Origin: Thermothelomyces thermophilus ATCC 42464
Lineage: Eukaryota > Ascomycota > Sordariomycetes > Sordariales > Chaetomiaceae
DNA: 64,000 nucleotides
NCBI RefSeq assembly: GCF_000226095.1
Contig: NC_016472.1
Location: 372,001 to 436,000, forward strand
Direction of reading: 5' to 3'
The notes beneath the pieces were generated by a model. The model was not told the origin of the DNA. It saw only the letters and a list, made by a program, of their open reading frames with translations, and searched no databases. Positions 21,659-33,457 of the stretch are shown piece by piece. Positions within the stretch are counted from its first letter, which is position 1; each line of letters starts with the position of its first letter. A program made the position numbers and the translations under genes.

Positions 21659-24354
21659 TCCTATTTATACTAAAAAAAGATAGAAAGCTATAGTTATATA
21701 TTAACTATTGGTATCTAAACAATTAGACTATAAAAAACCAATACCTATTGCTATTAATCTCTTAGCTTTAAGATTAATTAGTAAGAGCTTGCTATTTTAC
21801 TAGACTTGATCTATTATTAGTATATAACTATATATAGATTAAAGAAGGCAACGAGTAGAAAACGGCCTTTAGGACCCTTTATAGCTATTATAAATACCTT
21901 GTTATACTATTTAGACTTATAAACGTGCTAGTAACATTCTAAGCCCTGATTAATTAAGTAGTTCGACCTTTTCTCGATGAATTTATAGTATATTATCTTA
22001 ATAATATTCTTATCTTCTCTAAGACAATAGATAAGTATTAGTAATACGTAAAGGTAGTATTAGATGTACTATATATATATAAGTTATCGGTTAATAAGGA
22101 AAAGAGCGAATTCTATATTATAAAGATAGTGTTTCCAGGATATAAGATATTACTAGGAAAAGTCAGAATAGAACCGTTAAAGATATAAGCTATTAAGTAT
22201 TAGCTATGATTAATATTAGTTATAGAAGTACGAAGCTTTATCGGATTTGCTAACTTCTATCGGATGTTTATTAGGAACTTTAGAGCAATTATATAACCGC
22301 TATATAAACTTATTAAAAAGAATACCAAGTTTAAATAGATAGAATAATACAAGCAAGTATTCATAGAAATTCGCAATATTATTGTCAAGGACCCCGTACT
22401 AGTACTTCCTAATCCTAATAAACCGTTCAAGGTCGAGATAGATACTTTAGATTACGTAATTGGAGGATAGTTAGGCTAATAAGATAAGCAAGGGAAGCTA
22501 TATCCTATAGCCTTCTTTTCTAAAAAGCTTAATAGGCTATACCTTAACTATTCGATCTATAATAAAGAGTTACTTATAATCGTCAAAGCATTTAAGGAAT
22601 GGTAACCTTATCTTAATAGGACAATAGAACTAATATAGATATATATAGACTATAAGAATTTATAATACTTTACTACCATAAAGAAACTTAATAGATAACA
22701 AATACAATAGATAGAATCCCTTCTGGAATTTCACTTCGAAATATATTATAAAAAGAGTTAAGAGAATATACAAGTAGACGCCCTAAGCCAATAAACGGAC
22801 TATACTAAGAAGCAAATAGAAATATCGGTACTATTATTTATAGAACAGAAAGACAGAATACTATGATATATAAGGTAACTACTTATAGAAGACGATCCTC
22901 TTAAACTGCTCAAGGAATGTTATACGATCTTTCAGGAAGAACGAATCGACAAAGTAAAGTACTAAGCAACCTTAGGACCAAAGATACTAAAAGGCGTCGA
23001 AGAACGAGACAAGAAGCTTTAATACTATAGCAAGGTATATATATATGAGTATGATAAATAAACGGAAATGATCCGAGAACTTCATAAGTCGAAACTTAGA
23101 GGATATAAGGGCATTACTAAGATAATTGCCTAAGTTAGGAGACATTACGACTTTCTATAACTAAATGTACAAGTCAAGAAAGTCGTATAAAATTATGACA
23201 TTTATAACTAAAGTAAGATGGTATAATATAAACTATATAGATTACTCTAACTACTATTAATAGCTAATAAACTATAGAGTTTAGTTATAATAGATTTTAT
23301 CACGAAATTACTAGAGTCTAAGGATATAGCTATGGGTATAACCTATAATAGTATTCTTACTATAGTAGACCGTTTGACTAAATAGGTATACTTTTTCTTA
23401 TATAAGGAATCTTAGATAGCTAAATAGCTAGTAGATATAATCTATTAGCAAGTTATATTAGTATATACCTGGCTATATAAATAGATTATAGATTAAGATA
23501 CCAAGTTAATATCGAAGTTCTAGCAAGTATTAATATAACGCTTAGATATTAATAATAAGCTATTAATAGTATACTACCTATAAATAGATGGATAAATAGA
23601 ATAACTTAATTAAGTTATAGAATAATACCTCTATTCTTACATTAACTACTAGTAAAATAACTAGGTTATATTATTATCTATAGTGTAACTTATCTATAAT
23701 ATAATACTAATAGAAACTACAAAGGTTATATCATTCTTCATAAACTATGGATATAAGGCAGACTTATACTAAGGACTAGAAGTTACTATATTATAAGCAG
23801 TAGTCAAAGTAGAACAAATATATACATTATATAAAATGCTAAAGCAGGAACTCGAGTTTGTCAAAACTAGAATAAAGAACTATTATAACAAATATAGGTT
23901 TAAAGGACCTTACCTAGAGAGGGGAGACAAAGTCTACCTAATCTTATAGTATCTATAAACTAAATAACTAAGTGAGAAGCTAGACTTTAAAAAATTAGGA
24001 CTATTTGCTATTAAAGAATAAATCTTGACATCTAACTATCGACTATCGTTACCATTATCTATATAACTATAGACAGACGTTTTTTATATTTTACTTCTGG
24101 AACTAGTATTAAAGAACGCTAAACTAGCTATAGACATTAAAGCGGAAGACGAAGAGAAAGAATAGGACGTCGAAGAAATCTCAGATTTATAAATCGTTAA
24201 CGAAGAACTATAATATCTGGTTAAATAGCTTAATTTTAGATTAGAAGATAACTTATAGGAACCTGTTAAGAACCTAAATTGCTCTAAGAAACTTTAGTAG
24301 TTCTATTAGAGGAACCTTAATCGACCGAAAGCGACAGACTAGAGACTAACCTAA
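21659..24354 (+). pseudogene. pol of C2, RT to chromodomain, RIP-inactivated
   Basis: Starts at the R-T sequence L-F-x-P-K-K-D-R-K-L. Y-L-N-N in place of Y-L-D-D near 21990-22003. RNase H about 22430-22790, integrase core about 23280-23640, GPF-like module about 23930-24010, chromodomain about 24200-24330, end TAA 24352-24354 (TGA in C1). Stops are numerous. Confidence 0.86.
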
Positions 24355-24904
24355 AATCGGCTAGTAAGGATAGATCTAAAGGAACTTCAGGATATATAGT
24401 ATCCTAAAGCTATCTAAAATCGGCAGATAAGCGAGACAGGGTTAAAGAAGACATAGTAACCCTAGAAGTTTCTACTACTACTGCCGCCTTAGCCTCTTTA
24501 CGCTTTACCTGCTCTAACTCCTCTATACTATTAATACCCTAAGTAATAGCTCTTATTATCTTCTTAAACCATATCTGCTTTTGTTTTTGAAGATAAAGGA
24601 CTTGCTCTTTAGTAGCTATAAGCTTATCTTTAAGTTTTTAATACTAAGCTACGATAGACCGAAGCTAAGTAAGAGAGATACTAAGAACGTTATAGTTCGA
24701 ACGCTTATTACGGACGTACTCTGCATATCGAGAAGAGTCGGTTTTTAAGACCTTATATGAACTAAGGCCTTTAGACTCGTATAGCGAACAAGGACGTATC
24801 GTTAAAAGGCTATCCAAAGAAAGAATCGTAGCAAGAAGATAATTAGTATAAAGAGTTAATATAGCAGGTTTAGACTTCGACTTCTTTCTTATATAATTAG
24901 CTAT
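24284..24904 (-). pseudogene. Antisense accessory gene of C2, zinc-cluster remnant
   Basis: Same length as in C1 (621 bp). The start is changed to ATA (plus TAT 24902-24904). It reads R-P-C-S-L-Y-E-S-K-G-L-S-S-Y-K in the cluster region: the first position is Cys here and Tyr in C1, which shows that the Tyr codons in these genes derive from Cys. The end (CTA 24284-24286) overlaps pol by 71 bp. Confidence 0.72.
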
Positions 24905-25022
24905 CTTAATAACATCAAGGGAAGAAAAAGAAAGGAAAGAACTAAGGAATATAACTATATATAGATAAGGGATATTAGCACTATTTAAAATAGACCTAAG
25001 TCTTTCAAGGACAAAAGACCTA

Positions 25023-25031
25023 AAGGAAGGG
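25023..25031 (+). promoter_or_regulatory. Polypurine tract of C2
   Basis: AAGGAAGGG, shortly before the 3' LTR; a mutated form of the C1 tract. Confidence 0.65.
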
Positions 25032-25036
25032 CATTA

Positions 25037-25447
25037 TATTATAATTTAGCTATATAAGGCAACCTAACAAGATATATGGAACCAATTAGAAACCATAAAA
25101 CCTAAGGACTAATTAGAAAGTAATTATAGTGATCGTACTTCGATCAAGATAAGCACTTAGATAACGATCGTAGGATTATAGTAGCGATCGCACGATTAGA
25201 ACTTAAGGAAGGAAGATAGAGAACTATATATAGTCACTTGTTCTAATGAACTCGGGTAAACTCTAGGAGTTTACTAGTGATAGTAATTATAACTTATAGT
25301 ACCTTAATATTATAAGGAGATAACTAAAGTATTATTATAAACCTTTTAGCTTTACTAAACCTATTAGATGACCTCTTATATACTATACCTAATCGATATT
25401 CTTTGTCTAAACCCTTTTGGAAGATAGTCTAAGCAAGGTTTGTTATA
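25037..25447 (+). repeat. 3' LTR of C2 (type C, 411 bp)
   Basis: Starts TATTATAATTTAGC where C1 has TGTCACGATTTGG, and ends GTTTGTTATA for GTTTGTCACA. It is shorter than the C1 LTR by small deletions. Confidence 0.85.
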
Positions 25448-25578
25448 ATTATCTTACTCTAATATACCCTTTTTATAAAGCTTACTAATCCCTCTTAAGC
25501 TATTATATAGGAAATTTATACCTATAGGCTAGGTAAAAAACTTATAACCTTCCCTATAGAACTAAATAAGTAAATTAG
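25448..25578. other. Short unassigned spacer between C2 and LINE-2
   Basis: AT-rich sequence without homology to the neighbouring elements that I can see. It ends where LINE-2 matches LINE-3 (from GGCTATAGCC). No gene visible. It is probably older target sequence. Confidence 0.5.
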
Positions 25579-26348
25579 GGGCTATAGCCTTCGGAGAGGA
25601 GGCTAGGGAGGTCGGTAGGGCCTATATAGTCCTAGCTAAGGGAGTCCGGAAGGAGGAGCTATAGGGGGTCAGCGAACAAGACTTTAAGGGGGCCGTAGGC
25701 CTACACTCAATCGAAACGGTCAAGTTCCGGCTGCCAAAGAGCCCGTAGAGGAAGTAGGCCACGGTACTCCTAGGCTTATAGGACCTTGATGAGGCCTAGA
25801 AGGCCTATAACGAAGGCGTGGTCTGGGATGTCTAGGTGTTAGACTACGAGCCCTACTAGGATGCTCTAGAACCAAGGCAATACTATAGGTGTTAGAGCTT
25901 TGGCTATACCTAGCGGTACTGCTAGCGGCCGGCCCGTTATGGCCATTGTAGCGTAAAGGCCTATAGGGAGGGGGGGAAGACTAGGGAGGCCTAGTGCCCT
26001 ACCTACTCTAACTAACTCCCTTATAGGTATACGGCCTGTAGGGGCCCCTATATAGCCTGGTATAGGGGTTGCCCAAAGAAGGTTAAAGCCTAGGACAGGG
26101 CTAGAGAGGCCTATTAATATAGACCCTAAACCTTCTAGCTACCGGAACAACTACATTAGAAGGTAGCCTTCGAGTTTAGCAGCCCCCCGGAAGACGACGA
26201 CCACTACTAAACCGGAGCTAAACGCCCCTATAGAAGGCCTACTCTGGCCTAGTAGGCGGCTAGGAGTGCCCTCTACAATGCCCGACAGACTTATATCTCC
26301 TTCCTATAGCCTAGAGCCCCCTCCCTCTCGTAACCGGTTAAGGGGGCA
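25579..26348 (+). pseudogene. LINE-2 ORF1 (nucleic-acid-binding gag-like), partial
   Basis: Matches LINE-3 ORF1 from about 32930. Around 25890-26110 it shows zinc-knuckle type Cys/His spacing (C-W-S-F-G-Y-T-Q-R-Y-C, then further Cys near 26035-26075). The 5' end is missing. Such proteins bind the LINE RNA. Non-functional. Confidence 0.72.
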
Positions 26349-29300
26349 ATGGCTATGGAGCCTACTACCACTATGCCCTTGTCCTCTGCTCTAGCTACCT
26401 TAAATATAAATTAAAATCCTTTAATAGAACACCTAAGGCAATAAATAGGCCCTTAAGGTCCTATTAGAAGAGGCTAAATACGACCTACTAGCTATCTAGG
26501 AACCGTAGATTAACCGGTTTACAGGGTTGATATACTACCCCTAGGCTTCAAAATACTACCTAGTTTATAAGCCTAAGGGCAAGGCGGCTATTCTAATAGC
26601 TAAGCGCTTCCTAGTTAGCTAGTAGGACTATTCGGCAGAGGAGAACTAGTATAAGGTAACCTTTCCGGCCCTAGGAGAAAGGGGGTTTAAGCTCTAGTTA
26701 GTCTATAATAATAAGGGGGAGAAGGCCCTTTTATAGAACCTGCTAAGCTTACCTTAGCTAACCTACCCCCTAGTTTTTACAGGTGACTTTAACCTCTATT
26801 ACCTAGTCTAGGACCTGTTTAATAGGCTTAGCCTAGGGGCTAGGGACCTCCTTAGCCTTATAGACTAGTAGGACCTCGACCTACGTATACCCTATAGCTA
26901 GGTCACTAAGGCACCCTAAGGGGACTAACGTAGCCGGCCTTCTACGATAGACTTATTCTAGGCCTTAGCTAGGCTAGAAGCGATCTATAGGGATATTACG
27001 GAATATAGGAAATCTGACTACTACCTATAGGCCCTAAACGTCTCCCTCTAGGGGACCAAAGGGCCTATACCGGCTAGTAAAGGGTAGGACTAGAAGAGCC
27101 TAGACAAGGAGATTATATAGGCCAAGGCGGCCTACCTCCTACTCTAGCTTAGTAGGTAGGTACTAGCCCTAGCCGGGCCTATTTTCTAGGGCCTAGAGGA
27201 GCTTCTACAGGCCTTCGACAGGCTTATAAAGGCCCTTAAAGAGATAGCTACGGTCTTAGTCCCGGTAAAGAAGGCTAATACAGGCGGCAAACGAGCTTGA
27301 TAGTAGACGAAGGAGGTTCGGGAGGCCTGAAAGAGGGCCAAGGAGGCAGAGAGGGCCTATAGGAGTACCCTAAACCCCTATATACAAGAGGCACTTTAGT
27401 AGGCCCTACGGGACTAGGCCAAGACTATTATAGCCGCGAAGACCAAGAGCTAGAGAGCCACATTATAGGAGGCGACTAACCGGCCGGACCTGCTATAGAG
27501 GCTAGAGAGGTAGGCAAGGCTATAAAGCTACCTACCGGTCGACCCCCTAAAGCTCCCGGCCTTTGAAGGAAGGCTTATAACTTACTAATAGAAGGTTAGA
27601 GTACTAGCTAATAAGTTCTTTCTAAACCTAGAAGTAGATCTATTAGATATTGATAACTCGGATCTAAACGACTATTAGGAGCCGAAGTTCGAAATAAGCT
27701 AGGAGGTTATAGTAGGTAAAGTTAAGGTAGTACTAGCTAAGATAGCCTTATAGAAAGCCCTAAGGGAAGACCTTCTCCTTATAGGCCTATTAAAGGCCTA
27801 TAGGCGGCCGCTCTACTAGGTACTAGCTAAACTAGCCTTGGAGAGCCTATAGCTTGGCTATTTCTTAGCCTAGTTTGAAAAAGCTAAGATAATAGTTCTC
27901 TATAAGCCTGGCAAACCCTTATAGGCCTACTTTACCCTAGGTAGCTATAGGCCTATAGCGTTCCTATTAATAGTAGGTAAGGTGCTAGAGGCTATAGTTA
28001 CCCGAAAGGTAACGGCCGTTATAGAGACCTATAGGCTTTTCCTAGCCGAGCAAATAGGTAACTAGGAATATAGGTCTACGGAACTAGCCATTTGGCTTAT
28101 TATAGCTTAGGTTTAGGAGGCTTAGAGGTATAAGGCGGCTGCCTCCCTCCTATAGCTTAATATCTTAAGGGCTTTTGACACTATTAACTATACCTGGCTA
28201 TTAGCTACTTCACGGAGCTAGGGCTTCCTAAAGTGGCTAGTAGTCTAGGTCAGAGAGTGGCTACAGGATAGGGTAGCTATTCTTTACTTCGATAGCTAGG
28301 AAACAAAGGATATAGGGGTAAGGGCTAGGGTCTTATAGGGGTTACCCCTCTCCCCTATACTATTTATCCTCTATATAGCCGCCCTTTACTAGGCTATCTG
28401 CCAGGCTAGCCCTGTAGTTAGTTTGATAGGCTTTGCTAACGATACTAACCCCTTAGCCTTTAGGAGGGCCGAGGAAGCCTATAATGGTTAGCTATAGAGG
28501 GCCTAGAAGACCTGCCTCTAGTAGGTAAGAACCTGAGGTATAGCTTTTACCCCGGAAAAGTGCAAGCTCATCTACTTTAATAGGGGCCGGAAATAGTAGT
28601 CGCGACCACTAGAGCTTCTATAGCCCGGAGGGGGTATTATCACTATAGCCCCTTCAAAGTCAGCTAGATTCCTTAGGGTCTAGCTAGACTAGAGGCTATA
28701 GTAAGACCCCTACTACGTAAAGGTAGCTAAGAAGCTAGAAACCTAGGAGTTTGCCCTAACTAGGCTTGCTATAAAGACCTAAGGCCCTAGCCTTCTATAG
28801 ACCTATAAGGTCTATATTAAGTGTATCTATAGCACTTTAGCCTACAGAGCCTCGAACTTCTATAAGCCTACTAAGCTAGGGGGTAAGCTAGAAGGCCCTA
28901 CTAGGGAACTATCAAAGGCCTAATATAGGGCCCTTCGAGTAGTTACTAGGGCCTATAAGGCTACCCCTATCTAGTGCCTCGAAATGGAAGCCTAGGTACT
29001 ACCCCTCGACCTCTATCTTAATAAGAGGCTAGCCGACTTCAAAGCCAAACTCGACTAACCGTTCCTATAGACTAGGGTAGGTCTAGGGGCCTCCTAGGTC
29101 CCTATAAGGGCTCTTATCCAGTAAACCTATAATAGGCTAAGCCAGAGGTTCCGGAAGAGAAGGGCAAGAGTAAGGGGCTAGGAGCCAAAGCCTATAGCCC
29201 TAGAGGTAGTAAGGTTAACGGTCTAGCAATAAGTTTAGGAGGGCTATAGAGGGGGTCGACTCTCCCTATAGACCCTATAAAGAAGGCCACGGGCTATAGA

Positions 29301-29945
29301 ACTAGCCGTATTAGCTAGCTAGAACAACCGATAGAGGGCCGACTAAGCCGGTAGGAGGATATAGTATATATCAGACAAGGACCCTCTATGCCTAGTTTTT
29401 ATAGGAGAAGGCCTATAAAGGCACTAGGGCCTAATAAAGGCCTAGAGCTCCCTACTAGTATTAGGCCCGTATAGGGGCTATTAGCCTCTATGACTTCCTT
29501 TTTAGGGTTTAAGTCCTAGGGGTTAGTACCCCTTACTATACCTATAGCTAGGAGAGGGAAACTATAGAGCATCTAGTTATATAGTGCCCGAACCTACCAA
29601 GAAGCCGAACGTGGGAATCCTAGGAAATATAGTCGCAAAGGGACCTAGACTTCGTTCTATAGGGTATAGGGACCTGTAACTATCGTTTGGCAAGGAGGGT
29701 TCTATAGTGGCTAATGGACCTAGGGAGGCTCCCGGAATACCGCCTTGTAAGGAGGCTAGACTAGGAGGGAAGGCCTCTATAGGGCTATTCTAGCCACTTT
29801 TCCTTTTCTTTATAGTGTATTGGTACTCCGGATTAGGCGTTAGAGGCGGGACAGAGGTTTTTATCTGGCCTATTAGGCACGGTTTCCTTTATATATAACT
29901 AGAGAGGCTCTAGTATACTTATTAGCATAGCGGTATAGGACTAAT
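26349..29945 (+). pseudogene. LINE-2 ORF2 (endonuclease, reverse transcriptase, C-terminal zinc motif)
   Basis: The start is likely at 26349 or 26355, where two Met codons occur near the end of ORF1; not certain. Endonuclease of the APE type: A-I-x-E-P (about 26480-26500), G-D-F-N-L (26782-26796), S-T-I-D-L (about 26940-26955) and a S-D-Y-Y motif near 27015. Reverse transcriptase: about 27870-28650, with F-A-N-D-T-N near 28430 where F-A-D-D-T-N is expected. C-terminal C-x-C, H, C-P pattern near 29530-29590. All read through TAG codons. This is the longest continuous LINE ORF2 in the window. Confidence 0.82.
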
Positions 29946-29958
29946 AATGATGATGATA

Positions 29959-31610
29959 TTATATATAAGTCCTAGAGCTATATAAAATATAGCCTAGCTC
30001 TCCTAGCTATTAATTTCTATGATAATATGGGCTATCTAAGTAATCTTCTAGTCTAGTTATAACCTAGTTATAATCCTAAGGGTATATATAGTAAGTAAAC
30101 TAATCTATTTAATTCTAAGCTTCTAGTATATTTTCTTACTAATAGCATTATAGCTAGAACATTTACTATTTACTTAGGCATTTACAAAGCTAGTAGAATT
30201 AAGAAAGATTAGAATAAGAAAAGGAGGTCTATCTATTCTTTTACTAATCTCTATAAACTCGTCTTCTAAGTAGTTATAGTCTTCTAACCCTCTTACGAGA
30301 CTTTGCTTAGAGGCTACTCTTTTCCCTGCTTTCTATCTTTTTCATTAAATAGGTCATTGTCTTCCTTCTATTCTTTAGCCTCTAAGGCGTTAATATTAGT
30401 TCTTAACTAGTTCTATTATACTAGCCTTAAAGCAAAGGTAAAGTTATATTTAGTAATAAAATAACCCTTCTACCTATATTAGATATATACTCTAGCTACC
30501 TATTAAGCTAAATATACTTCCTAACTAACCCATTTTACCTATAGGGTATTAATCTTATATTTTCTTATCCTATCCTTATTAGGTCTTTTCTTTTATGGAT
30601 TAATATAAGACAAGTTAATTCTAGTTATTAGTATATTTCCTTCTATATCCTTCTCTTTCTATAATTTAGATACTACCTACTACCCTTATATCCACTAATA
30701 TTTATTACTAAGCTAAAGAGCCTTAAGATCTATAGTAATCTCATAATATTTTTAATAGCCATTATATAATTATCTTAGGGAATTCCTTATCTAATTACTA
30801 TATATTTAAGTTTTAAAGAGAGGTATTATTATAATTTAACTAGATATATCTTATCGTTCCAAAGAAGGCTACCTACCTTTAATAACTTAGCCTTAAACTA
30901 AATAATGAAGGTAGTAAATAGTTTATTATCTCTCTATTATGAGAATTCTAGTTCTAATAAGATTACTATCTTTTTATAAAGGTTAGAAAAGATCCCTTTA
31001 AGATATTAGAGGAACTAAGTTAGGTTATACCTAACCTTTAGGCCTATAGATTTATAGTAAGCTATAACTTAGGTCTATACCTAGTATATAAGGTTTCCCT
31101 AGATGAAGACCTATTAGTTATAATTAGAACTAATAAAGTCTTTATTAACTATAAGAATATATTCTATTATACTTTTCTATACCATAAAGAGTTCCTTTTT
31201 ACTATCGAAAGGTTATTTAATAAGGAGGCACTTCTACTATAGCTACTAAGCTTTAAGAGGCACTCTAGCTAACTTAAAGATTAGGATAGGTTAGGTTTAA
31301 GATGCCTAAAGGGTATTAATTATGGCGTTCCATTATTCTATACCTACTTAGAAGGAGTAGATAAGCTCCTATAATTCTACTAGGTCTAAGAGCCTATATA
31401 CTCTCAAATCTACTATAACTATATCATTAATAACTCCCTTAAAGAATTTATTACTAATAAGAAGGTAGTTAAAATATAATATATTAGCCTTATAATATCT
31501 ATAGATAAATATATAATATTTTATTTAACTACCTTAGGGAGGAAAAGAGAAAGAATATAAGAGTTATATAGAGGAGTACCTTTTAAACTGATATATATAT
31601 ATATAACTTA
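29959..31610. other. Unidentified AT-rich, RIP-like remnant
   Basis: No match to the Gypsy or LINE elements here. Translating the plus strand while ignoring TAG/TAA gives long segments without other interruptions (for example about 30230-31000 in one frame, 31105-31570 in another, the latter with I-N-Y-G-V-P-L-F-Y-T-Y-L-E-G). So it may be a further mobile element or a duplicated gene destroyed by RIP. I do not recognise the family. An AT repeat lies at 31590-31604. Confidence 0.4.
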
Positions 31611-31615
31611 GGTAG

Positions 31616-31652
31616 GGCCTAGTTAGGCTCTAGGTTAGGCCCTAACTAGGCC
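31616..31652. repeat. Perfect 12-bp inverted repeat
   Basis: GGCCTAGTTAGG at 31616-31627 and CCTAACTAGGCC at 31641-31652, 13-base loop. A second one lies at 31747-31769 (ATGCCTAGG, then CCTAGGCAT, five-base loop). Together they form a palindrome-rich patch 31610-31800. Confidence 0.7.
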
Positions 31653-31810
31653 TTGGCTATATGTCTACCGGATGAGTTATAAACGAGTAATGAATGCTCT
31701 ATAGGCCTATAGAGCGTAGGTAAGTAAGGCAGGGTAGGCCTATTCCATGCCTAGGTAAAGCCTAGGCATTGTCTAGCCTAGGTATAGCCTAGGCCTATAA
31801 CATTAGCTAA

Positions 31811-32338
31811 TTTATGATATAAATGGTAGTTAAAGATAGCTATAGCTAGCTAATATAGTTAGTAATAGCTTTAAAATATAGTTAGTTTAATTAGTATAAT
31901 TAGATTTAAAAGAGAGATAAACTTAGTTATAGATTCCATAAGGATTTATCTTAGAAGTATTTTACTATAGAAATTACCAGAAAAGTAACTTTAGTAGCAA
32001 ATTATATTAGTGGCTAATCGAAAACTGGAAAGATATAGGCCTAAGTACTATACTAGGATTTAGAATCATAGGACAGGTATAGGAATAGCAAGGAATCGAG
32101 CTTCTCTTACATCTTTACAAAAGCCCTACTAAAATACACAAAACTACCATCACTAGAAAGCTCTCGAAAAACGCTATCTAATGATACCACTTTCTACTAC
32201 ACGCAAGCTATTACGGCTGTACAACAGGCATCGCGAGCGTGGAAGCCGGACCCGATTACATTCTAACCACATCTCGTATGCCCGTTAAAATTTTCACTAT
32301 ATAGATTACCTAGAGCCCCTAAACGCCCCTAAACGTAA
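31811..32338. other. Unassigned segment upstream of LINE-3, partly unmutated
   Basis: AT-rich up to about 31960. Then 31960-32330 has ordinary composition with normal CA and TG dinucleotides, unlike its surroundings. No open frame of note and no recognised RNA gene. The exact 5' end of LINE-3 cannot be fixed. Confidence 0.4.
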
Positions 32339-33457
32339 CGTCAATTTAAAGCCTACTACTAAGCTACTAAATGGGGAGGCCTATAGCTTTAAGCTAATTA
32401 AAGGGGGGCCTATTATAGGCTTACCTTACCCCTAATATTAAGGAACTAAGGGGTCTTATTATATAACTAGTTAACCTTATACTAAGCCCTAAGTAAGGTA
32501 GGGCGTAGGACCTTATTAATAGGCCCTTATAGGGCCTTATGACTACTATTATAGGCCTAGTTCTCAACCTATAGGAACTTATAGCTAAGGAAGTTAAAAA
32601 GGGGCTTAAAGAAGCCCTTAAGGCTACCCCCTGCCCTACCTAGGCATAGGTAGCTATAGGGCTATAATAAGGAGTAACAAGCCCTTAAGGAGGCCTGCCA
32701 TTAGCTAAGGCAGTGCCGTTATGGGCCTTATAGGAGGTTACGATATAGAATACGAGCCTATAGGAGGACCTTAAAGCCCGGACCCCGGCTAAGATAGTCT
32801 AAGTAGTTAACAGGGCTTCTAGCTGCTAGCGAGCTATTATAGCTAGGAAGCTCCTAAGTAGAGATATTGTAATAGTCTTTAAGGATAAAGCTACTAAGGA
32901 CTAGTACTCGGATAATAAGCGATAGGTGGCTATAGCCTTCGGAGAGCAGGCTAGGGAGGTTAGTAAGGCCTATATAGTCCTAGCTAAAGGAGTCCGGAAG
33001 GAGGAGTTATAGGGGGTTAGCGAAGAGGACTTTAAGGGAGCCGTAGGCCTATAATCGATCGAAATAGTTAAGTTCTAGCTGCTAAAGAGCCTATAAAGGA
33101 AGTAGGCTATAGTACTCCTAGGCCTATAGAACCTTAAAGAGGCCCGGAAGGCCTATAATAAGGGCGTAGTCTAGGATACCTAGGTATTAGACTATAAGCC
33201 CTATTAGGATGCCTTAGAGCTAAAGTAATACTATAGGTGCTAGAGCTTTAGCTATACCTAGCGGTATTACTAGCGGCCGGCCTATTATAGCCGGTATAGC
33301 GTAAAGGCCTATAGGGAGGGGGGGAAGACTAGGGAGGCCTAGTACCCTACCTACCCTAACTAGCTCCCTTACTGGTATATAATATATAGAGGCCCTTATA
33401 TAGCTTGGTATAGGGGCTGCCTAAAGAAGGTCAAAGCCTAGGAATAGGTTAGGGAGG
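32339..33457 (+). mobile_element. LINE-3, 5' part (ORF1)
   Basis: 5' region and most of ORF1 of the longest LINE copy; the left border is approximate. Zinc-knuckle region at about 33220-33300. Interrupted by B2 at 33458; it resumes at 48639 in the same reading direction. The GGAGG at 33453-33457 is the left target duplication of B2. Confidence 0.82.
33453..33457. repeat. Target site duplication GGAGG, left copy (B2)
   Basis: The same five bases follow B2 at 48634-48638. Joining the flanks gives the LINE-2 sequence near 26105. Confidence 0.92.

Larger units (their letters stand above)
21659..25447 (+). mobile_element. Ty3/Gypsy chromovirus C2, right part
   Basis: Begins abruptly inside the reverse transcriptase directly after the LINE-1 tail, so LINE-1 had inserted there. 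Contains the rest of pol, the antisense accessory gene, polypurine tract and a type C 3' LTR. It is more decayed than C1. Its 5' LTR, gag and protease are predicted left of the window. Confidence 0.9.
25579..29958 (+). mobile_element. LINE-2 (Tad-like), 5'-truncated
   Basis: Non-LTR element with the end of ORF1 and all of ORF2. Compared with LINE-3 it lacks about 600 bp at the 5' end, a usual result of incomplete reverse transcription. It ends with a TAA/TGA tail (about 29942-29958). RIP-changed throughout; TAG codons interrupt both frames. Confidence 0.88.

Noticed and set aside
31590-31810. Tandem CCTAGG-type sequence considered as CRISPR-like or telomeric
   Set aside because: No regular repeat-spacer pattern and no TTAGGG array; CRISPR arrays are not expected in a fungal nucleus.
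32200-32300. 5S rRNA or tRNA remnant on the minus strand
   Set aside because: Only short local likeness; spacing and ends do not fit a 5S gene or a tRNA.
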